Source: Campylobacterota bacterium
GTDB lineage: Bacteria > Campylobacterota > Campylobacteria > Campylobacterales > Sulfurovaceae
Assembly (NCBI GenBank): GCA_022600655.1
Contig: JAHZJZ010000170.1
Coordinates: 1-5,743, forward strand
Direction: 5' to 3'
Length of the DNA: 5,743 nt
The translations under genes and the position numbers were made by a program. The notes beneath the pieces were generated by a model that was not told where the DNA came from, did not search any database, and saw nothing but the letters and a program-made list of their open reading frames with translations. Positions 1 to 2,786 of the stretch are shown piece by piece; position 1 is the stretch's first letter, and every line of letters starts with the position of its first letter.

Positions 1-200
1 AAGTGTGCTCCAGCTGCTTCAAGTACATAAAAAAGGTTTTTCATCACTTGGTGTGTTTGGTTAATAATATCATTAGCAACAATTTCACCTTTCTCATTCA
101 TGGCAATTTGTCCTGAAGTATAAATCATTCCGTTGGCAACTACAGCTTGTGAATAGGGTCCTATAGCTGCTGGTGCTTGTTCTGTTGAAATAAATTTCAT
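1..200 (-). CDS. ridA: RidA family reactive intermediate/imine deaminase (C-terminus beyond window)
   Basis: Reading from the ATG at 200-198, the first 66 residues are visible before the window edge, about half of a typical RidA protein of roughly 125 residues. They carry the family's N-terminal signature: GPYSQA at residues 14-19, then YTSGQIAMN at 27-35 with GEIV after it, and NLFYVLEAAGA near 55-65. RidA proteins are small trimeric cytosolic enzymes that hydrolyse 2-aminoacrylate and related enamines or imines released by PLP enzymes, which protects those enzymes from damage. The substrate-binding arginine and the C-terminal motifs lie outside the window, so activity cannot be judged. An AAAGGA Shine-Dalgarno sits about 11 bases before the start. 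The lipoprotein gene ends 30 bases upstream on the same strand, so co-transcription is likely. Family membership is seen in the sequence; the exact substrate is not determined. Confidence 0.9.
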   Translation of the reverse strand, partial: MKFISTEQAPAAIGPYSQAVVANGMIYTSGQIAMNEKGEIVANDIINQTHQVMKNLFYVLEAAGAH

Positions 201-230
201 GATTATTATGTTCCTTTTGTGTTAAATTTT

Positions 231-566
231 TTATTTGTCTTCGTAGAAGATATAGCTTGTCGAGTAGTCTGAGAATTCAAAATAGACACGATGTTCATCT
301 GCATCTCGTTTACCGTTAAAGTTTTTATCATTGTAACCATAACCATATCGATAAGGTCTACTGCTCCCATCATCTGTTCCTAATGCCGTAGAGATTTTGT
401 CAATTTTAATAAATTTTTTGACAAGTTTATCTCCTGCATAGACCTCTAAAACTCCATTAGTTCCTGTCCAATTTTGTATAGAACGACTTAACTTATTTTG
501 TGTCTCTTGAGTACAACCACCTAATAGTAGCAAAGAGCCAATTAAAATTATTAGTTTTAATTTCAT
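231..566 (-). CDS. Small predicted lipoprotein with an EF-hand-like loop, function unknown
   Basis: This is a 111-residue protein that I cannot assign to a named family. Residues 1-17 form a lipoprotein signal peptide: two lysines, a hydrophobic run, then the lipobox L-G-G-C with the lipidated cysteine at 18. The residues after it are T, Q and E, with no Asp at +2. The mature part is about 94 residues, probably a small beta-rich domain (GVLEVYAG at 38-45, VYFEFSDY at 94-101). Residues 80-91 read D-K-N-F-N-G-K-R-D-A-D-E, which puts acidic or amide residues and glycine at the calcium-ligand positions of an EF-hand loop. Just before it is an aromatic stretch, YRYGYGY at 72-78. A clear AAGGAG lies 8 bases before the ATG. 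The gene sits 47 bases after the adenylyltransferase gene and 30 bases before ridA. A weak extended -10 (TG-T-TAAAAT, 604-596) lies in the upstream gap, so it may also have its own start. It is probably periplasm-facing. Confidence 0.85.
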   Translation of the reverse strand: MKLKLIILIGSLLLLGGCTQETQNKLSRSIQNWTGTNGVLEVYAGDKLVKKFIKIDKISTALGTDDGSSRPYRYGYGYNDKNFNGKRDADEHRVYFEFSDYSTSYIFYEDK

Positions 567-613
567 AATAGTTTCTCCTTTGAAAGTAGTGTACTATTTT
601 AACACAATAAGAT

Positions 614-1288
614 TTAAGTTGGCATAGTAAATTTTTGAGTTATAAGCTCTCCACCTGTATTAAAATATAAATAGTAGAGTACGTCTTTTACTACAGGAAA
701 ACCTGCTAAGTATCGCAATGCTAAATTGGCTTGAAGTGAAGCAATATGCATTACAATCGGAGCTGTAATTCCACCAGGTGTATGGTTGGTGAAATTAAAA
801 ACTTGAAATGAAGCCTCTTCAAAAAAACAGACTTGACCATTAAACTCCTCTACACTTGCATATATCCATGGGGTATTTATACTTTTGGCATAATCATTGA
901 TTGATTCCCGAGTTTTAAAGTTATCGGTTGCATCTAAAATAAGGTCATAGGAGAGGTCTAAGCGTTTAAACTCTTCAAAATCCATCTCATAAGCATTTGC
1001 TTTTATAAAAGGATTCTTTGATTCTATCATCTCCACAGCTACTGTTGCTTTTGAACGACCCTCATCGGCTAAAGTAAAAGCAACTTGTCTATGGATATTA
1101 TGTAGACTGACCGTGTCAAAGTCAACCATATCAATTTGACCAATACCTGATGTTCCTAGAGCTAAGGCAAGACTACATCCTAGTCCACCCGAACCAATAA
1201 CAGCAATTTTTTTATTTTGCAATGAAGTTTGTGTCTCTTCACCCCAAAGTTGAATTTGTCGGTTGAAATAATCTTCTATTTTTATCAT
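614..1288 (-). CDS. HesA/MoeB/ThiF-family adenylyltransferase, short form without zinc cysteines
   Basis: This is a 224-residue E1-like enzyme. The family binds ATP-Mg and adenylates the C-terminal glycine of a ubiquitin-like sulfur carrier such as MoaD or ThiS, on the way to molybdopterin or thiamine. The Rossmann glycine motif GSGGLG is at 32-37, the acidic D-F-D at 56-58, N64 with R67-Q68, K80, and D-A-T-D-N at 119-123. R10 in FNRQI matches the arginine donated across the MoeB dimer. These match E. coli MoeB R14, R73, K86 and D130 in order and spacing, so the adenylation core looks intact. MoeB and ThiF (about 250 residues) also carry two CxxC pairs. Here the loop that would hold the first pair (about 155-172) is short and cysteine-free, and the protein ends before the second. 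The only cysteines are C38 and C154. No carrier-protein gene is visible nearby, so I cannot choose between MoeB, ThiF and another role. No clear Shine-Dalgarno precedes the ATG, but the FNRQIQLWGEE N-terminus fits this start. Confidence 0.88.
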   Translation of the reverse strand: MIKIEDYFNRQIQLWGEETQTSLQNKKIAVIGSGGLGCSLALALGTSGIGQIDMVDFDTVSLHNIHRQVAFTLADEGRSKATVAVEMIESKNPFIKANAYEMDFEEFKRLDLSYDLILDATDNFKTRESINDYAKSINTPWIYASVEEFNGQVCFFEEASFQVFNFTNHTPGGITAPIVMHIASLQANLALRYLAGFPVVKDVLYYLYFNTGGELITQKFTMPT

Positions 1289-1373
1289 ATTGGAAGTGTA
1301 TCTAAAATGTAATAAATTTGAAATATTTTATGTGAGAAAATGTATATTGGGGAAATAAGGGTTTGAAATATTA

Positions 1374-1450
1374 TGGCGCGGTGGACGAGACTCGAACTCG
1401 CGACCCCCTGCGTGACAGGCAGGTATTCTAACCAACTGAACTACCACCGC
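1374..1450 (-). tRNA. tRNA-Asp (GTC), copy 1, last gene of the cluster
   Basis: This is a 77-base cloverleaf with acceptor stem GCGGTGG/CCACCGC (all seven pairs Watson-Crick), D arm GTTC...GAAT, anticodon stem CCTGC/GCAGG with loop CTGTCAC giving anticodon GTC, T arm GCGAG/CTCGT (last pair wobble) around TTCGAGT, discriminator G and encoded CCA. It decodes GAC and GAT. It is identical over its full length to the second Asp copy 569 bases away. No hairpin plus T-tract terminator is evident in the 85 bases between this gene and the adenylyltransferase start. Confidence 0.98.
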
Positions 1451-1512
1451 ACCTATGTAAAGAGAAAAGAATTATACATTAAATTACTTGAAAGTAACTT
1501 AAATATTTTTCA

Positions 1513-1588
1513 TGGTGGTCGCTACAAGACTCGAACTTGTGACATCTACCTTGTAAGGGTAGCGCTCTACCAACTGAGCTAAGCGACC
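1513..1588 (-). tRNA. tRNA-Val (TAC), copy 1
   Basis: This 76-base cloverleaf has acceptor GGTCGCT/AGCGACC, D arm GCTC...GAGC, anticodon stem-loop CTACC-CTTACAA-GGTAG with anticodon TAC, T arm ACAAG-TTCGAGT-CTTGT, discriminator A and encoded CCA. It decodes valine codons GTA and GTG, probably others by wobble. The second Val copy, 204 bases away, is identical over all 76 bases. A 62-base spacer separates it from tRNA-Asp copy 1. Confidence 0.98.
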
Positions 1589-1622
1589 ATATATCAAAAT
1601 GTTAAACTTCAAGGACAAAACT

Positions 1623-1698
1623 TGGCGACCCCTAAAGGATTTGAACCTTTGTTTTTGCGATGAAAACGCAATATCCTTGGCCACTAGATGAAAGGGTC
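1623..1698 (-). tRNA. tRNA-Glu (TTC)
   Basis: This 76-base cloverleaf has acceptor GACCCTT/AGGGGTC with one T-G wobble pair, a D arm containing the CTAG-TGG-CCAAGG stretch typical of bacterial tRNA-Glu, anticodon stem TTGCG/CGCAA with loop TTTTCAT giving anticodon TTC, T arm AAAGG-TTCAAAT-CCTTT, discriminator G and encoded CCA. It decodes GAA and GAG. It is the only single-copy tRNA of the cluster and lies between the two identical Val genes. Charged tRNA-Glu also feeds haem synthesis in bacteria that use glutamyl-tRNA reductase; nothing here tests that. Confidence 0.97.
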
Positions 1699-1716
1699 AT
1701 CTTGAAACCTTCAACA

Positions 1717-1792
1717 TGGTGGTCGCTACAAGACTCGAACTTGTGACATCTACCTTGTAAGGGTAGCGCTCTACCAACTGAGCTAAGCGACC
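1717..1792 (-). tRNA. tRNA-Val (TAC), copy 2
   Basis: All 76 bases, including the encoded CCA, are identical to the other Val gene, and the anticodon is again TAC. Flanking identity extends only a few bases (CAT after the gene in transcript sense is not shared beyond about two bases, and about four bases before it). Spacers are short: 14 bases from tRNA-Lys copy 1 upstream and 18 bases to tRNA-Glu downstream. This fits processing from one precursor. Confidence 0.98.
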
Positions 1793-1806
1793 ATATTTTA
1801 TAATAG

Positions 1807-1882
1807 TGGTGACCCTTCATGGATTCGAACCATGGGCCCACTCCTTAAAAGGGAGTTGCTCTACCAACTGAGCTAAAAGGTC
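1807..1882 (-). tRNA. tRNA-Lys (TTT), copy 1
   Basis: This 76-base cloverleaf has acceptor GACCTTT/AAGGGTC with one T-G wobble, D arm GCTC...GAGC, anticodon stem ACTCC/GGAGT around loop CTTTTAA giving anticodon TTT, T arm CATGG-TTCGAAT-CCATG, discriminator A and encoded CCA. It decodes AAA and AAG. It is identical to the promoter-proximal Lys copy. The 60-base spacer upstream of it carries a perfect hairpin and one of the two related spacer repeats. Confidence 0.98.
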
Positions 1883-1887
1883 TTAAA

Positions 1888-1904
1888 ATGAAACTAAGTT
1901 TCAT
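1888..1904 (-). repeat. Perfect short hairpin in the Asp-Lys tRNA spacer
   Basis: Seven-base arms ATGAAAC and GTTTCAT flank a three-base loop. They sit five bases before the 5' end of tRNA-Lys copy 1 in the transcript. No T-tract follows, so it is more likely an RNA-processing structure than a terminator. Short AT-rich arms can also arise by chance. Confidence 0.45.
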
Positions 1905-1924
1905 GAGCCGTCTGCTAAAGACAA
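1905..1924 (-). repeat. tRNA spacer repeat, copy A (GTCT...AGAC hairpin)
   Basis: This 20-base element in the Asp-Lys spacer matches 18 of 20 bases with the element at 2046-2065 in the Lys-Asp spacer. In transcript sense both hold the inverted repeat GTCT-(5 bases)-AGAC; this copy has the loop TTAGC. The outer pair is T-G here and T-A in the other copy, so the two differences leave the small stem intact. It may be a duplicated spacer remnant or a processing signal for the precursor RNA. Confidence 0.6.
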
Positions 1925-1942
1925 CTTTTATTTTAAATGTTA

Positions 1943-2019
1943 TGGCGCGGTGGACGAGACTCGAACTCGCGACCCCCTGCGTGACAGGCAGGTATTCTAA
2001 CCAACTGAACTACCACCGC
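1943..2019 (-). tRNA. tRNA-Asp (GTC), copy 2
   Basis: All 77 bases are identical to the other Asp gene, with anticodon GTC, discriminator G and encoded CCA. Both Asp genes share the bases TAGGT immediately 5' of the mature end and TAA immediately after CCA, while the rest of the flanks differ. It lies between the two Lys genes, with spacers of 62 and 60 bases that each carry a copy of the 20-base spacer repeat. Confidence 0.98.
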
Positions 2020-2045
2020 ACCTAAAAAATGTTTATGGTTAAATT

Positions 2046-2065
2046 GAGCTGTCTGCTGAAGACAA
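2046..2065 (-). repeat. tRNA spacer repeat, copy B (GTCT...AGAC hairpin)
   Basis: This is the partner of the 1905-1924 element, in the same orientation, in the Lys-Asp spacer. In transcript sense the inverted repeat is TGTCT-TCAGC-AGACA, five pairs. The bases around it in the two spacers are not otherwise similar, so the repeat is a distinct island of similarity rather than part of a long duplication. Confidence 0.6.
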
Positions 2066-2081
2066 TAATCAATAAAAACCG

Positions 2082-2157
2082 TGGTGACCCTTCATGGATT
2101 CGAACCATGGGCCCACTCCTTAAAAGGGAGTTGCTCTACCAACTGAGCTAAAAGGTC
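2082..2157 (-). tRNA. tRNA-Lys (TTT), copy 2, first gene of the cluster
   Basis: All 76 bases are identical to the other Lys gene, with anticodon TTT and encoded CCA. It is the first tRNA behind the consensus promoter at 2193-2221. The predicted leader between the transcription start (about 2186) and the mature 5' end is only around 28 bases, and RNase P would remove it. Confidence 0.98.
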
Positions 2158-2192
2158 ATCTTTTTACCTACCATTTGTGATAAGTGGACGGA

Positions 2193-2221
2193 ATTATAGC
2201 CTATGGTAAATTATATGTCAA
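2193..2221 (-). promoter_or_regulatory. Consensus sigma-70 promoter of the tRNA cluster
   Basis: On the minus strand the -35 box TTGACA (2221-2216) and the -10 box TATAAT (2198-2193) both match the consensus 6/6 with a 17-base spacer. Upstream, about 2222-2260 is A/T-rich with A and T runs like an UP element, and it overlaps the 3' end of the cinA/pncC gene. Downstream, the bases TCCGTCC between the -10 box and the start site are GC-rich. In E. coli this is a feature of stable-RNA promoters under stringent control; its meaning in this phylum is an inference. The start site is expected near 2186. Confidence 0.9.
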
Positions 2222-2236
2222 GGGTTTTTATAGAAT

Positions 2237-2719
2237 TTATAAAATTTTTTTCAAAAGGGCTATGGCAGTTGCTGTGGCTTGTTCTTGTACTGCATTTCTA
2301 TCACCTGAAAAAAGGTATTGTTTGGTTATATTTTGGTCGCTATTACTGACACCTATGTAGACTGTTCCCACAGGTTTCTCTTGCGTTCCACCAGTTGGTC
2401 CAGCTATACCACTAACAGCAATGGCATAGTTAGCTTGTGCAAATGCTAAAACCCCCTTTAACATTTCGTTAACACATGCTTCGCTTACTGCACCATACAC
2501 CTTTAGTGTTTTTTCTGAAACACCAAGCCATTGTGATTTAATCTCATTAGAGTAGGTAATGCAGGAACCCCCTAAAACTGAAGATGCACCTGATATAGCT
2601 GTAAATTCAGCTGCAATTCGTCCTCCCGTACAGCTCTCTGCAAAAGTGATGGTTTGATTTCTCTCTTTTAACTTCTCAATTATCTCTATAGTGTTTTGTT
2701 TGGTTACATTATTTTCCAT
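2237..2719 (-). CDS. pncC: Stand-alone CinA C-terminal domain protein, nicotinamide-nucleotide amidase (PncC type)
   Basis: This 160-residue protein matches the length of stand-alone PncC/YgaD enzymes (about 165) and lacks the N-terminal molybdopterin-binding-like domain of full-length CinA. PncC deamidates nicotinamide mononucleotide to nicotinate mononucleotide in the cytoplasm, recycling NMN released by DNA ligase and other NAD-consuming reactions. Family motifs are AESCTGG at 27-33 with the expected nucleophile S29, TYSNEIK at 55-61, SGIAGPTGGT at 103-112 followed by KPVGTVYIG to 123, and FSGDR at 137-141. No motif appears broken. The start is set by an extended -10 element that ends six bases before the ATG, with no Shine-Dalgarno between, so the mRNA may be leaderless. 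The gene diverges from ileS with 67 bases between start codons. Its stop codon lies 15 bases before the -35 box of the tRNA promoter, with no terminator hairpin seen, so transcription could run into the tRNAs. Confidence 0.93.
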   Translation of the reverse strand: MENNVTKQNTIEIIEKLKERNQTITFAESCTGGRIAAEFTAISGASSVLGGSCITYSNEIKSQWLGVSEKTLKVYGAVSEACVNEMLKGVLAFAQANYAIAVSGIAGPTGGTQEKPVGTVYIGVSNSDQNITKQYLFSGDRNAVQEQATATAIALLKKIL

Positions 2720-2725
2720 GCAATA

Positions 2726-2734
2726 ATTATATCA
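2726..2734 (-). promoter_or_regulatory. Extended -10 promoter of pncC, predicted leaderless start
   Basis: The minus strand reads TGATATAAT, an extended -10 (TGn plus a 6/6 TATAAT at 2731-2726). There are six bases, TATTGC, before the ATG, so the expected start site (seven bases after the box) falls on the A of the start codon. No good -35 is present: the bases at the 17-base position read TTATAG. A T-rich run lies just upstream. Confidence 0.6.
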
Positions 2735-2749
2735 AAAACAACTTTTAGC

Positions 2750-2755
2750 TATAAT
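2750..2755 (+). promoter_or_regulatory. Likely -10 box of the ileS promoter
   Basis: TATAAT (6/6) on the plus strand would start transcription near 2762, giving a leader of about 25 bases that contains the TAAGG ribosome site of ileS. There is no TTGACA-like -35. The box occupies the place where the -35 of the divergent pncC promoter would lie. A second AT-rich candidate (TATAAA at 2767-2772) is too close to the ribosome site to be preferred. Confidence 0.55.
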
Positions 2756-2786
2756 CACGCCAATTATATAAAATAAGGTTATTTTA

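Noticed and set aside
596..624. A promoter for the lipoprotein gene (TG-T-TAAAAT with -35 TGCCAA)
   Set aside because: The -10 is 5/6 with an extended TG, but the -35 matches only 2/6 and the gene sits in a tight same-strand run, so it is mentioned only in the gene entry.
1317..1372. An 11-base direct repeat TTTGAAATATT (1317-1327 and 1362-1372) between tRNA-Asp and the adenylyltransferase gene
   Set aside because: The sequence is very AT-rich here, so a short repeat of this composition is likely by chance, and no flanking feature supports it.
1373..1582. A 69-codon plus-strand ORF across tRNA-Asp copy 1 and into tRNA-Val copy 1
   Set aside because: It is the antisense reading of two tRNA genes; the RWTRLELATPC-type peptide is a well-known spurious product of tRNA complements.
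1499..1841. Two overlapping minus-strand ORFs of 61 and 69 codons
   Set aside because: They are sense-strand readings through tRNA-Val, tRNA-Glu and tRNA-Lys genes with no ribosome site or protein family.
1374..2157. Regularly spaced near-identical repeats resembling an array (CRISPR-like)
   Set aside because: Each repeat is a complete tRNA cloverleaf with CCA; repeat types differ and spacers range from 14 to 62 bases.
1374..2157. tRNA genes as an attachment site for an integrated element
   Set aside because: No integrase, no partial tRNA 3' fragment as a direct repeat, and housekeeping genes on both sides.
2762..2786. A T-box or other riboswitch controlling ileS
   Set aside because: The predicted leader is only about 25 bases, too short for any tRNA-sensing or metabolite-sensing structure.
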